Assembly: GCA_016715795.1 (NCBI GenBank)
Contig: JADJXP010000002.1
Coordinates: 372,001-436,000 of the forward strand
Reading direction: 5' to 3'
Source: Chloracidobacterium sp.
Lineage (GTDB): Bacteria; Acidobacteriota; Blastocatellia; Pyrinomonadales; Pyrinomonadaceae
Length of the DNA stretch: 64,000 nucleotides
The notes under the pieces were generated by a model that saw only the letters and a list, made by a program, of their open reading frames with translations, ran no database searches and had not been told where the DNA came from. Position 1 is the stretch's first letter; each line of letters starts with the position of its first letter. Position numbers and translations under genes: made by a program. This document shows positions 6,890 to 16,043 of this stretch, piece after piece.

Positions 6890-8869
6890 TCAGATCTTGA
6901 ATCCGCCGCGCGTAAGCAATGACTCAAATCCTGTCTTGTCCACGGCCTTGATGTATGCGTCTAGAGGTTCGACAGTGCCATTCTGGACGTGCTCGAAGAG
7001 CGCATCGTTCAGCACGACCATGCCGTAGTTTTTGCCGGTCTGCATGGCCGACGGTATCTGGAACGTCTTGCCTTCGCGGATCAGGTTTGAGATCGCGGGC
7101 GTGACAATTAGGACCTCAAGGGCCGCCACACGGCCGCCGCCCTTCTTTGGCAGCAGTGTTTGGGCAATCACGCCCTTGAGCGATTCCGAGAGCATCACGC
7201 GGATCTGCTGCTGACGATCCGCGGGGAATTGATCGATAATGCGGTCAACGGTCGACGGGGCCGTCGTCGTGTGGAGGGTGCCAAAGACGAGATGCCCCGT
7301 CTCGGCTGTCTCGATGGCGATAGATATCGTCTCGAGGTCGCGCATCTCGCCAACGAGCACGATGTCAGGGTCCTCGCGAAGAGCTGCGCGCAGAGCGTCC
7401 TTGAAGCTGTCGGTATGATTGTGCACCTCTCGTTGATTCACAAGACATTTCTGGTTGTCGTGAACAAACTCGATCGGATCCTCAATGGTGATGATGTGGT
7501 CCTCTCGCGTCTTATTTATCGAGTCGACCATCGCGCAGAGCGTAGTCGATTTGCCCGAACCGGTCGGCCCGGTTACGACGACAAGCCCTTTGGATAGAGC
7601 ACATAGATCCATTATCGCCTTTGAGAGGCCGAGCTGCTCGGCTGTCAGGATCTTGCTCGGGATGATGCGAAAGACGGCTCCCATCCCTTTGCGGTCAGCG
7701 AAGATATTGCACCGGAATCGAGCGAGGCCTGGTATCTCATAAGCAAAGTCGGTATCGCTGCGTCGGGCGAATTCCTCCTGGTTACGCTCGGGCATGATCG
7801 AGGTAAGAAGTTCGCGCATCGCGTCGGTAGTCAGCGGTTCCTGGCCGTTCTCTAGCGGGCACATCTTACCGTCCCTGCGCACCATCGGCGGCATCGATAC
7901 GGAGAGGTGAAGGTCTGACGAGCCGATCTCGGCCATCTTCTTGAATAGCGTATCCATTCGCGCTGCCATCGCGGAGTTCGCCGGTGCCGGCACGAAAGAC
8001 ACTTCGGCGGGAAGCGAAACGGGAGCTACCGGGGCCGTGTGAGACGGGGCGGCCGAGGTTGGCGGTGTATAAGCCGGTTGCTCAAAGCTGATCTCTGAAG
8101 GCGGTTCGGCAACAGCAGTCGGCGTCATATCGGTATATTCGGGCATAAAATCACTTCTCCGTCGCATCGGCACCTCCGGTGCGGTCGCGCTAAAAACGGT
8201 CTGAAACGCAGGATCATTGACCGGAACCACGTCAGCCTCGATACCTGACGGCACATATTCCTGAGCAATGTCACGCTTTTCGGTCAGCAGATCCTCGAGT
8301 GAGTTCAACTCGACCTGTTCTGCTGTTGTCAGGTCGTAGGCAGACGATGAACTCTCAAGCTCATACGAGATAGCCTCAAAGCTCGGTGGCGGTTCGGCTG
8401 CCGTTGCCATGGGTGCCGGTTCGGGCCCGGCATTGAGCGAAATGTCATTATCAACAGCCGGGACTGGATCCTCGAATTGCGGTGTCGAGACAGGGATAGG
8501 GGCAACCGCCGGTGCGGGCGGTGTCTCAGGCAGCGGCTTCGGGACTGAGATCGAACCGTCTGATTCGCCGATCATAGGTCGGATCGTGACGATAAATCCG
8601 GCAGGTGATTTCAGGACCGTAAAACTAAAATTTCCCAGATTGTGCGGATGCACGAACTCTATCTCGGAACTGGTAGGCAGTGATGATTTGACGTCAGCCG
8701 GTATCAGGGGAAATACCATAGTGCTGATCTGCGGTCCGGCAAGCGGCGTATTCGCCACTTCGGTCGTTGCGTTCCCCGAGACAAGAAATGGATTCTTGTT
8801 CGGTTCGAGACGCAGCTCTTCGCTGCAGGATGAAAGAAGCTGCTTTAGGTAGTCGTTCAACTTTTCCAT
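6890..8869 (-). CDS. PilT-like type IV pilus retraction ATPase with extra N-terminal region
   Basis: The last 350 residues form a complete PilT/PilU ATPase. There is a PAS-like N-domain (GSSDLHLSVSMPPMVRRDG), Walker A GPTGSGKST from residue 434, an Asp box (DHIITIEDPIEF), Walker B (DIVLVGEMRD, about 502) and a His box (GHLVFGTLHT, about 525). PilT hexamers power pilus retraction at the inner membrane. Normal PilT has about 350-370 residues; here about 305 residues precede it. Residues 1-100 look like a second, degenerate small domain (IEFVHPHNLGNFSFTVL), joined by a Pro/Ala/Glu-rich linker of about 200 residues. No other pilus gene lies in the window. The exact role (PilT or PilU) is not decided. 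Confidence 0.88.
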   Translation of the reverse strand: MEKLNDYLKQLLSSCSEELRLEPNKNPFLVSGNATTEVANTPLAGPQISTMVFPLIPADVKSSLPTSSEIEFVHPHNLGNFSFTVLKSPAGFIVTIRPMIGESDGSISVPKPLPETPPAPAVAPIPVSTPQFEDPVPAVDNDISLNAGPEPAPMATAAEPPPSFEAISYELESSSSAYDLTTAEQVELNSLEDLLTEKRDIAQEYVPSGIEADVVPVNDPAFQTVFSATAPEVPMRRRSDFMPEYTDMTPTAVAEPPSEISFEQPAYTPPTSAAPSHTAPVAPVSLPAEVSFVPAPANSAMAARMDTLFKKMAEIGSSDLHLSVSMPPMVRRDGKMCPLENGQEPLTTDAMRELLTSIMPERNQEEFARRSDTDFAYEIPGLARFRCNIFADRKGMGAVFRIIPSKILTAEQLGLSKAIMDLCALSKGLVVVTGPTGSGKSTTLCAMVDSINKTREDHIITIEDPIEFVHDNQKCLVNQREVHNHTDSFKDALRAALREDPDIVLVGEMRDLETISIAIETAETGHLVFGTLHTTTAPSTVDRIIDQFPADRQQQIRVMLSESLKGVIAQTLLPKKGGGRVAALEVLIVTPAISNLIREGKTFQIPSAMQTGKNYGMVVLNDALFEHVQNGTVEPLDAYIKAVDKTGFESLLTRGGFKI

Positions 8870-8990
8870 ATGATGATCTTCAGGAGAGTACGCGTTGTGG
8901 TAATACGTGAGGACGAGGAGGCGTGGGCAGACGATGCCCTACCTGCAAGAATAGCAGAGGTTAACGTTGTTTGTCACGCGATTTTTAGTC

Positions 8991-10583
8991 TCAGAGGGTT
9001 ACCGACTCGCGATATTCGCCCCATACTTTTCGTAGCGTGTTGCTGATCTCGCCGACGGTGGCGTAGGCTTCGACGGCGGTCAGGATATGGGGAAGCAGGT
9101 TTTCACTGCCTTGTGCGGCACCCTCGATTACGGCTAGTGCTTTGCCGGCTGCTTCGTCGTCACGTTGGGCTCGGAGGGCTTGTAGACGAGCAACTTGGTC
9201 GCGTTCGATCTGGTCATCGACGCGCAGGACCGGGATCGGTTCTTCCTCGGCTTGGAACCGGTTGACTCCGACCACGATCATATCGCCGTGTTCGACGGCT
9301 TTTTGGTATTCGTAGGCGGCCTCTTGTATCTCATTCTGGACATACCCGGTCTCTATCGCCCGCAGCATGCCGCCCATCGCGTCGATCTTTTCAATGTAGT
9401 CAACAGCAATCTTTTCGAGCTCGGTTGTTAGAGTTTCAATTGCATAACTTCCGGCCAGAGGGTCGACGGTGTCGGCGACGCCCGATTCGTGCGCGATGAC
9501 CTGCTGCGTGCGTAGCGCGATGCGGGCGGCTGATTCGGTTGGTAATCCGAGCGCCTCGTCGAGTGAGTTCGTATGCAGTGACTGTGTGCCGCCGAGAACG
9601 GCAGCTAGGGCTTGGATGGTCGTCCGGACTACGTTTACGTCCGGCTGTTGGGCCGTCAGGGTTGATCCGGCGGTTTGGGTGTGGAAACGCAGCATCAGCG
9701 ACTTTGGGTCTTTAGCGCCGAAACGCTCCCTCATTATCCGTGCCCATAAACGGCGGGCAGCACGGAACTTGGCAACTTCTTCGAGGAGTTGATTATGCGA
9801 GTTAAAAAAGAATGAGAGCCGAGGGGCGAACATATCGACGTCCAAGCCTACATCGATCGCGGCCTGCACATAGCAAATGCCATCAGCAAGCGTAAACGCG
9901 ATCTCCTGGGCTGCGGTCGAGCCAGCCTCGCGGATGTGGTATCCGCTGATCGAGATGGTGTTCCAGTTCGGCACCTCGGCGGCGCAGTATGCGAACGTGT
10001 CCGTGATCAGCCGCAGGCTGGGTTTGGGCGGATAGATGTAGGTGCCGCGAGCGATGTATTCCTTGAGAATGTCGTTCTGGATCGTGCCGCCGATCCGATC
10101 GAAAGGCACGCCCTGTTTTCGAGCGACGGCGAGATAAAGACACAACAGTGTCGATGCCGTCGCGTTTATCGTCATCGACGTGGTCACCTGATCGAGCGGG
10201 ATGCCGTCAAGCAACGTCAACATATCCTCGAGCGAGTCGATCGCGACACCGACCTTTCCGACCTCGCCGGCAGAGAGCGGATCGTCGCTGTCGATGCCGA
10301 TCTGAGTGGGCAGGTCGAATGCCACACTGAGGCCCGTAGTTCCTTGGGAAAGAAGGTACTTATAGCGTTCGTTCGATTCGGCGGCCGTGGCGAAACCGGC
10401 GTATTGCCGCATCGTCCAAAAGCGACCGCGATACATATTGGGCCGGACGCCGCGTGTATATGGAAATTCGCCAGGCTCCCCGATTTCGCTGTCGTAATCG
10501 AACGACTTGGTGTTGTCGGGCCCGAAATCTTGCGGAAGATCAATGTCCGACGAGGTTTTGAACGATAAACGACGCTCAGCCAT
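8991..10583 (-). CDS. methylmalonyl-CoA mutase large subunit (catalytic barrel, no B12 domain)
   Basis: This 530-residue protein is the substrate-binding TIM barrel of an adenosylcobalamin-dependent acyl-CoA mutase. It begins with YTRGVRPNMYRGRFW and RQYAGF, followed by GTIQNDILKEY, SISGYHIREAG, and GGTQSLHTNSLDEALGLPT. Tyr in RQYAGF and Arg in ARGTYIYPP correspond to the residues that distinguish methylmalonyl-CoA from isobutyryl-CoA mutases, so the methylmalonyl/succinyl-CoA reaction is favoured. The C-terminal cobalamin-binding domain (DxHxxG) is absent and must come from a separate subunit not in this window. The residue matching Tyr75 of the Propionibacterium enzyme is Arg here. The likely role is propionyl-CoA metabolism. 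Confidence 0.9.
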   Translation of the reverse strand: MAERRLSFKTSSDIDLPQDFGPDNTKSFDYDSEIGEPGEFPYTRGVRPNMYRGRFWTMRQYAGFATAAESNERYKYLLSQGTTGLSVAFDLPTQIGIDSDDPLSAGEVGKVGVAIDSLEDMLTLLDGIPLDQVTTSMTINATASTLLCLYLAVARKQGVPFDRIGGTIQNDILKEYIARGTYIYPPKPSLRLITDTFAYCAAEVPNWNTISISGYHIREAGSTAAQEIAFTLADGICYVQAAIDVGLDVDMFAPRLSFFFNSHNQLLEEVAKFRAARRLWARIMRERFGAKDPKSLMLRFHTQTAGSTLTAQQPDVNVVRTTIQALAAVLGGTQSLHTNSLDEALGLPTESAARIALRTQQVIAHESGVADTVDPLAGSYAIETLTTELEKIAVDYIEKIDAMGGMLRAIETGYVQNEIQEAAYEYQKAVEHGDMIVVGVNRFQAEEEPIPVLRVDDQIERDQVARLQALRAQRDDEAAGKALAVIEGAAQGSENLLPHILTAVEAYATVGEISNTLRKVWGEYRESVTL

Positions 10584-10692
10584 GCGGGTTGATTATACCA
10601 TTCGAGGATCTCGATCAAGCTCAAGATATGGCGGCTCGTTTCCATCGGCGGACGTTTTGTGATAAACAAGATAAGTTCCTTAAGAGTCAGCC

Positions 10693-11907
10693 GTGAGTTC
10701 ACCAGCAGAGTCGGGGCCGTTGAGCACGCACTACCGCAAGGGCGATGCTGTCGTGGTCACGATCGAAAAAATCGTGCCGCGCGGTTTTGGGCTGGGCTTT
10801 GCGGAGAATCTCACCGTCCTCGTGCCTTTTGCTGCGGTCGGCGATACGGTGTTGGTAAAGATCCGCGAGTGCAAAAAACGGCTGGCCTTTTGTGAGATCG
10901 TCGAGATCAAACGTGCGGGCCCGGCGCGGATACCGGCACCATGCCCGCAATACGGCGTGTGCGGCGGTTGTGATTTCCAGCATCTTGGCTACAAGGCCCA
11001 GCTAGATGCGAAGATAGGCATCATTCGCGACTGTCTGACGCGGATCGGCAAGATTGAATTTGAGTTCGATATTCCAATCATTGCCAGCGCGCAGGAATTT
11101 GAATATCGTTCGCGTGCGAGATGGCATCTCGACACACAGCAGCACGCGTTCGGCTATAAGCGGCGCGATTCAAACGATGTTGTCGATATTGGTTCGTGCG
11201 CAATACTGACGCCTGGAATGCAATCGACGCTTGATTACCTGCGTCTCAGCGCGGACTGGTCGGCTTTGCAGAAGGGGCAGCAGGAGATCGAGGCCGTCAG
11301 CGGTGAGGGCGGACGTGTATCGACACATTCGCCGGGAGCGAAGGGCGACGCCGCCGAGATTGAGATCGATCTAGCGGGCGAGAATTACTCATACTCCGCC
11401 GAAACGTTCTTTCAGGCGAACCGTTTCCTGATACCGGACCTGATAGAGACGGCCATCGGTGACTCAGAGGGAAAGACGGCGTACGACCTATATTGCGGCG
11501 TGGGCTTGTTCTCGGTGCCTCTCGCACGCCGATTCGAAAAAGTGATCGGCGTGGAAGAGAACAAGGCAGCTGTCGAGATCGCAAAGAAGAATGCGGCGAA
11601 TGCGGGGCTTTCAAACCTTGAACTCATCAGCAAAGGCGTTAGCAGTTTCCTGGACTCAAGAAAGGCAAAACGCGCCGATCTTGTTGTTCTCGACCCGCCG
11701 AGAACCGGACCTGAGGATGGCGTGATCGACGCCCTCGCAACGCTACATCCCATCCACATTTCGTACATCTCATGCGAGCCGTCAATTCTGGCACGCGACC
11801 TTAGGAGGCTGGTGGACGCGGGATACAGCATCAATTCGATCACTGCACTCGATCTGTTTCCACAGACACACCACGTCGAAACCGTCGTGCACCTGAAAGC
11901 CGCATAG
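10693..11907 (+). CDS. rlmD: 23S rRNA (uracil-C5)-methyltransferase, RlmD/RumA family
   Basis: The 404-residue enzyme has a TRAM RNA-binding domain (residues 15-75) and an iron-sulfur cluster motif: Cys84, Cys90 and Cys93, with the fourth ligand Cys169 in DIGSCAIL. A Rossmann methyltransferase domain follows, with DLYCGVGLFS (about 265-274), the DPPRTG motif (334-339) and the catalytic nucleophile Cys361 in SCEPSILARDL. It methylates C5 of uracil in 23S rRNA using S-adenosylmethionine. RlmD and RlmCD share this design, so the modified position is inferred. The start is a GTG without a clear Shine-Dalgarno sequence. The gene diverges from the mutase gene. Confidence 0.88.
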   Translation: MSSPAESGPLSTHYRKGDAVVVTIEKIVPRGFGLGFAENLTVLVPFAAVGDTVLVKIRECKKRLAFCEIVEIKRAGPARIPAPCPQYGVCGGCDFQHLGYKAQLDAKIGIIRDCLTRIGKIEFEFDIPIIASAQEFEYRSRARWHLDTQQHAFGYKRRDSNDVVDIGSCAILTPGMQSTLDYLRLSADWSALQKGQQEIEAVSGEGGRVSTHSPGAKGDAAEIEIDLAGENYSYSAETFFQANRFLIPDLIETAIGDSEGKTAYDLYCGVGLFSVPLARRFEKVIGVEENKAAVEIAKKNAANAGLSNLELISKGVSSFLDSRKAKRADLVVLDPPRTGPEDGVIDALATLHPIHISYISCEPSILARDLRRLVDAGYSINSITALDLFPQTHHVETVVHLKAA

Positions 11908-11981
11908 ACCGCAACTTTCTCCGGTAGATATCGTTCACTAAAGAGGTTGGAAATGTCTGGCCGATGAAATAGACTGCGTTT

Positions 11982-12959
11982 ATGTCGAGAAAGAAGAGCG
12001 AATCGCTCGAACCGTCAAAACCAAATTCCGTTACATGCCGCTTTTGTGGGCAGAAGAACGTCGTAAAGGGCGATTACAAGGCACGTGACGCCAACTGCGG
12101 CAAGTGTAAGCTGCCGTTGTCGGACGAGCCTCATAAGAAGTTTTCCGAGCTTAGCAAGAACGACTATATTCATCCGGCCGATGCGAAGGCTATGGCTGCG
12201 TTAAAAGCAATCCCGGGCGTGGATTCGGCGCTGAAGAAACTGCTTGCGTGGACGGGTGAGTCGGCGATCCGTGTTTCTTTTATGGCATCGGCCGTCAAGG
12301 TGACGCCGAAGCAGTGTCCCGATCTATTTGCAAAGCTCGATGTCGCCTGCAAGACGCTGGGTGTTGAGATGCCGGATATGTACGTCCAGCAGAATCCAAT
12401 CGTTAATGCGTTTACCGGAGGCGTAGAGAAACCGATAATCGTTCTCCACTCCGCGTTGGTCGAGAGGCTCAACGACGAGGAGACACTGGCCGTTATAGCC
12501 CACGAGGTCGGGCATATTCACTCAGAACACGTCCTGTATATTACGGCGGCCCGGCTGATCGAATTTCTCCTGAACCGTTCGATCGCCGCATTGCTGCCCG
12601 GCTCCGAGATCATCAAACTTGTCGTCAGCCTGGGCATTGCGAGCGCATTGCTGGCCTGGGCGAGACGAGCGGAATTATCGTGTGATCGAGCAGCATTGTT
12701 GGTCACGCAGGACGAGCACGTGATCGGCCGGACGATGATGAAACTCGCAGGCGGAACTTTTGCGTCAAAGATCGATTATGACCTGTTTCTCGAGCAGGGA
12801 CGCGAGTTTAAGAAGCAATACGATGAGAGCCGGCTGGACAGGTTTTGGGCTGACGTAATGAACTCCGGACTTTCGCATCCGTTTCCGATATGGCGTGTCG
12901 CCGAGATCCTCGAGTGGGTCGAGACCGGTGAGTATGCGAAGGTAATGGAAACCAAATAG
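11982..12959 (+). CDS. M48-family metallopeptidase with N-terminal zinc ribbon
   Basis: This 325-residue protein combines a zinc ribbon (Cys19, Cys22, Cys39, Cys42) with an M48 peptidase domain. The catalytic HEVGH is at residues 174-178, and the third zinc ligand is probably Glu231 in the RRAELSCDRAALL helix. Hydrophobic stretches at about 190-225 (IAALLPGSEI, LVVSLGIASALLAW) resemble the membrane segments of HtpX-type proteases. M48 enzymes degrade damaged membrane or envelope proteins; the substrate here is unknown. No signal peptide is present, so the ribbon is probably cytoplasmic. The gene ends at a strong bidirectional terminator. Confidence 0.85.
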   Translation: MSRKKSESLEPSKPNSVTCRFCGQKNVVKGDYKARDANCGKCKLPLSDEPHKKFSELSKNDYIHPADAKAMAALKAIPGVDSALKKLLAWTGESAIRVSFMASAVKVTPKQCPDLFAKLDVACKTLGVEMPDMYVQQNPIVNAFTGGVEKPIIVLHSALVERLNDEETLAVIAHEVGHIHSEHVLYITAARLIEFLLNRSIAALLPGSEIIKLVVSLGIASALLAWARRAELSCDRAALLVTQDEHVIGRTMMKLAGGTFASKIDYDLFLEQGREFKKQYDESRLDRFWADVMNSGLSHPFPIWRVAEILEWVETGEYAKVMETK

Positions 12960-12975
12960 GGCCGTGACCAAATAA

Positions 12976-13007
12976 AAAAGCCGGGCGAGTTACCTCGCCC
13001 GGCTTTT
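12976..13007. terminator. bidirectional rho-independent terminator
   Basis: A perfect 14-bp inverted repeat (AAAAGCCGGGCGAG at 12976-12989 and its complement at 12994-13007) encloses a 4-base loop, with A-rich and T-rich flanks. It lies between the convergent M48 peptidase and CSLREA protein genes and can terminate transcription from both sides. Confidence 0.9.
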
Positions 13008-13028
13008 GGTTTGAGTGAATGCCAAGAG

Positions 13029-15806
13029 CTACGGAATGTAGGTCTTGGGCATAGGCGTATCGGTCGGGGCACCGAACTGGACGCCGGTGTAGCCTGCGGT
13101 TGATCTCAGCATGTGCCAGATGCCGCCGCGATAGACCGCACGGTCGTACTTATTGTCGGCGTCGTAGTCGCCCGGGACAGGAATGTCACCCGTCGTTCCG
13201 AACGGTGTGAACTCGACCTGGCCGTCAGAACTGCGAAGCACGACCCACAAGCCGTCACGGAACACGGCGATGTCGTCCTTGTTGTCGCCGTCGTAGTCCG
13301 CCGGAACCGGAATGTCAGCCGGCAGGCCAAAGTTCGTCGTCGTACTGCTGCCGTCATTGTTCCGGACAATCCAGTCGCCGGTAGCCGGGCGATAGCAGGC
13401 AAGATTTGCCTTGCCGTCGCCGTCTGTATCCATGGCATACGGCTTGTCGCCGCTCTGGCAGTGCGTGACGATGGTAAAGCCGCCATTCGCACCGCTCGAA
13501 TTCACGATGTACCAGACGTTGTTCGACGGACGGTACACCATGACATCGGTCTTCTTGTCGCCGTCATAGTCGCCCGAGACAAAGATGTCTCCGGCATTGC
13601 CCCAGACCGGATACTTCACCGTGCCCGTCGAACTCTCGAGATAGTAGAAGTCCGGCGGATCCGGCGGTGCTGGGCTGGTGTTGAGCCGCGAGACGCCAAA
13701 ATCGGTCTTGTTGTCACCGTCAAAGTCACCCGCAATGGCACCATCACCATTATTCCCGAACTGTATGCCAAAGAAGCTTCCGTTGCCGGAATACTGGATG
13801 TAGAACGCACTCAGAATCTCGTTTGGCGACGGAAATGCTGACGGCCTCCAGACGGTCGTGTCCGTCTTGTTGTCACCGTCATAGTCACCACGCGTATACA
13901 ACGGCGTCGGCGATGCACTCGGACTTGGAGAAGGACTCGGCGTCGGCGTCGGCGTCGGAGTAGGCGTCGGCGTTGGAGTCGGCGTCGGAGTTGGCGTCGG
14001 CGTCGGCGGTGGAGGTGTCGGGGTTGGCGTTGGCGTTGGCAGCGGGCCTGTACCGACCTCTGTTGATCCCTTATCGCAGCTTCCTCCAACGAGCCTTGGG
14101 AAGCCAGTACCGCGCTGGTCAGTTGGGATCAACGGATCATTACAACCAAGAGCCCCGTTCGGGATCGTGTTGATCACGGGGCTGCCGGTATTCGGCAATC
14201 TGGTCTGCGTTAAGCCGCCATTGTTGCCGAGTGTTCCTAGATTTGGGTCTGAGCCCGTCACATCACCAGTGCCCGGCGTAAATGTCCCGCCGGCAGTGTT
14301 CTGGATATGGTTGTACTCAAGGGAGTTGATGACGCCGTCGATATCCGGGCCAATCGAGGCTGTATTGCCCGCCACGATCGTGTTCCCTATAAACGTCGAG
14401 CCGCCCGCGGTCGTTCCTTGGAAAAGGCCGCCAGCTTCAGGACTGGTAACATTGTTGGCCACGTTACCGGTGACCGTGACGAAGTTCAGAATAAGCGTTG
14501 CCGTCGCTCCGTCATTAGCGAGACCGCCGAGGTCGGCTGCTGTATTGTTGGCAACGGTTGAATTGGTGAGGAAGAGAGTGGCCGCTCCGGTTGCCGTTCC
14601 CCCGGTCACATTAGCCCCGCCTCCACCTTGGCCGTCGGCGTCCGTGGTGTTGTTGTTTGCGATCGTTGTTCCGACGATAGTCATGGTTGACTCAAAAGTC
14701 GATGTCGGGACATTGAATACGCCACCATAGGCCCCAGCCGCCGTATTTCCGGTGATGTTGCAATCGGTGATATTGGTAAACGTGCCACTCGCCGACGACA
14801 GGGCACGGACACCGCCAACGAATTCCGTTGATGTATTGCCCGTGATATTGCAGCGGGTCAGATTCATCGTGCTGTTCTGATTGTAAAGGCCGCCGCCATT
14901 TGACGAGTTGGCCGTGCCGGTCGTCTGGATGCACTGGTTGTTCGTGAAGTTGCTATCGGTAAAGCTCAACGTCGCTCCGACGGAGGTCGTGATCACCGCA
15001 CCGCCAAAGCAGTTGCCTGTCGAGGTGTTCGCGACGTTATTTGACATCGTCGTGCCGGTCACCGTTACCGTTGATGTTCCGGTTCCGGCGATCTGGGCCA
15101 CATCGAGGGCTGCACCTGCCGCATTAGAACTATTTGGAGCAGCAACGCTCGCCTTGTTGTTGCTGATCGTGCTGTCCGTGATGGTCATCGTCGCACCATT
15201 CGTACCGACACGGACACCGCCGCCGCGTGGCTCAGCAGTATTGTTTGAGAAGGTCATATGGTCCAGCGTGACGTTTGTCGTGGCACCTTCCTGCAGGATG
15301 CCGCCGCCGCCGTTCGTTGCTGCCGTGAAACGGTGAAACCCGTGTCTAACGGTAAAGTTGTTGAGGTTGACCGCGCCCGCACCAGTAACGACGTGAAAAA
15401 CACGTTCTGCTGCCGTATCAGGGGCCGCATTTGCCTGGACGATAGTCGTTCCAGCCCCGGCACCGTTGATCGTAACCGGGCCCGTGATGTCCATATCGCC
15501 GCCGGCATTTGCATCTTCGGTCGCGGCAACGAGCGAATGAGTGTACGTTCCGGCCGGCAACGTGATAATGTCTGCTCCCGCTAGAGCATTTGCTTCCGTG
15601 ATCGCCGCACGTAGCGAACACGCTCCGCCCGCATCAGCACAAGCTCCGTTTCCCGGTACCGCATCTTGCGTGTCTGCGGTGGTATTTACCAGAAAAGTTG
15701 CGGCATGCGCCGGGAGTGTCGCCATGGCGAGCATCGCAAACGCGATCAGCACCATGACATGGATTAATCTGCTGTTTCTCTCGCAAGAGAGCCTTTTGTT
15801 TAACAT
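13029..15806 (-). CDS. secreted CSLREA beta-helix protein with Pro-Thr linker and FG-GAP/VCBS repeats
   Basis: The 925-residue exported protein has a signal peptide (about 1-35, ending LPAHA) and a CSLREA-type start to the mature chain (NTTADT ... CSLRAAITEANAL). A right-handed parallel beta-helix of Asn/Gly/Thr-rich coils (GNTA, NNTTAD, FTNNQC) runs to about residue 590, followed by a Pro-Thr/Pro-Ser linker at about 594-636. Six FG-GAP-like repeats follow, with calcium-type loops such as GDYDGDNKTD, GDFDGDNKTD and ADYDGDNKDD. It is probably a surface or extracellular protein; adhesion or polysaccharide binding is possible but unproven. A GGAGA Shine-Dalgarno sequence lies nine bases before the ATG. 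No anchoring signal is seen at the C-terminus. Confidence 0.88.
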   Translation of the reverse strand: MLNKRLSCERNSRLIHVMVLIAFAMLAMATLPAHAATFLVNTTADTQDAVPGNGACADAGGACSLRAAITEANALAGADIITLPAGTYTHSLVAATEDANAGGDMDITGPVTINGAGAGTTIVQANAAPDTAAERVFHVVTGAGAVNLNNFTVRHGFHRFTAATNGGGGILQEGATTNVTLDHMTFSNNTAEPRGGGVRVGTNGATMTITDSTISNNKASVAAPNSSNAAGAALDVAQIAGTGTSTVTVTGTTMSNNVANTSTGNCFGGAVITTSVGATLSFTDSNFTNNQCIQTTGTANSSNGGGLYNQNSTMNLTRCNITGNTSTEFVGGVRALSSASGTFTNITDCNITGNTAAGAYGGVFNVPTSTFESTMTIVGTTIANNNTTDADGQGGGGANVTGGTATGAATLFLTNSTVANNTAADLGGLANDGATATLILNFVTVTGNVANNVTSPEAGGLFQGTTAGGSTFIGNTIVAGNTASIGPDIDGVINSLEYNHIQNTAGGTFTPGTGDVTGSDPNLGTLGNNGGLTQTRLPNTGSPVINTIPNGALGCNDPLIPTDQRGTGFPRLVGGSCDKGSTEVGTGPLPTPTPTPTPPPPTPTPTPTPTPTPTPTPTPTPTPSPSPSPSASPTPLYTRGDYDGDNKTDTTVWRPSAFPSPNEILSAFYIQYSGNGSFFGIQFGNNGDGAIAGDFDGDNKTDFGVSRLNTSPAPPDPPDFYYLESSTGTVKYPVWGNAGDIFVSGDYDGDKKTDVMVYRPSNNVWYIVNSSGANGGFTIVTHCQSGDKPYAMDTDGDGKANLACYRPATGDWIVRNNDGSSTTTNFGLPADIPVPADYDGDNKDDIAVFRDGLWVVLRSSDGQVEFTPFGTTGDIPVPGDYDADNKYDRAVYRGGIWHMLRSTAGYTGVQFGAPTDTPMPKTYIP
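13908..14042. repeat. GGCGTC-type microsatellite encoding the Pro-Thr linker
   Basis: About 135 bp of 6-bp units (variants GGCGTC, GGAGTC, GGCGTT) encode alternating Pro-Thr and Pro-Ser in the CSLREA protein. Such tracts change length by slippage in whole-codon steps, which here would alter only the linker length. Confidence 0.85.
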
Positions 15807-15930
15807 ACGAATAGGTCTCCAATTTATTTGATTCTACTTGGCCGGAACATCCGTCGTGTCGCGAAAAGTAATCCGACGCGATCCATGTGTCCCCCTTGTC
15901 AAAAACTTGTGATTCTCGAGTAACCTCAAG

Positions 15931-15958
15931 TTTATTCGCGGTTTTTACCAATTGTCAA
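15931..15958 (-). promoter_or_regulatory. candidate promoter for the CSLREA protein gene
   Basis: On the minus strand TTGACA (15953-15958) and AATAAA (15931-15936) are 16 bp apart, in an AT-richer stretch upstream of the start at 15806. The predicted leader is about 120 bases. Read by eye only. Confidence 0.45.
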
Positions 15959-16043
15959 GCAACGGAAACTTAGCCATTTCACCAAATGGCTCGTATGTCA
16001 ACCTGTTTCAGCTATTCTTGAACGCGGTCTTGAGTATCCACCG

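Noticed and set aside
9936..10568. 210-codon open frame antisense to the mutase gene
   Set aside because: The mutase reading is conserved over its full length; the opposite frame has no domain.
13908..14042. regular short repeats that might be a CRISPR array
   Set aside because: The unit is 6 bp with no spacers and is translated as Pro-Thr; no cas genes are present.
15634..15951. 105-codon minus-strand frame over the start of the CSLREA gene
   Set aside because: It uses a different frame through the signal peptide region and the predicted promoter, with no domain.
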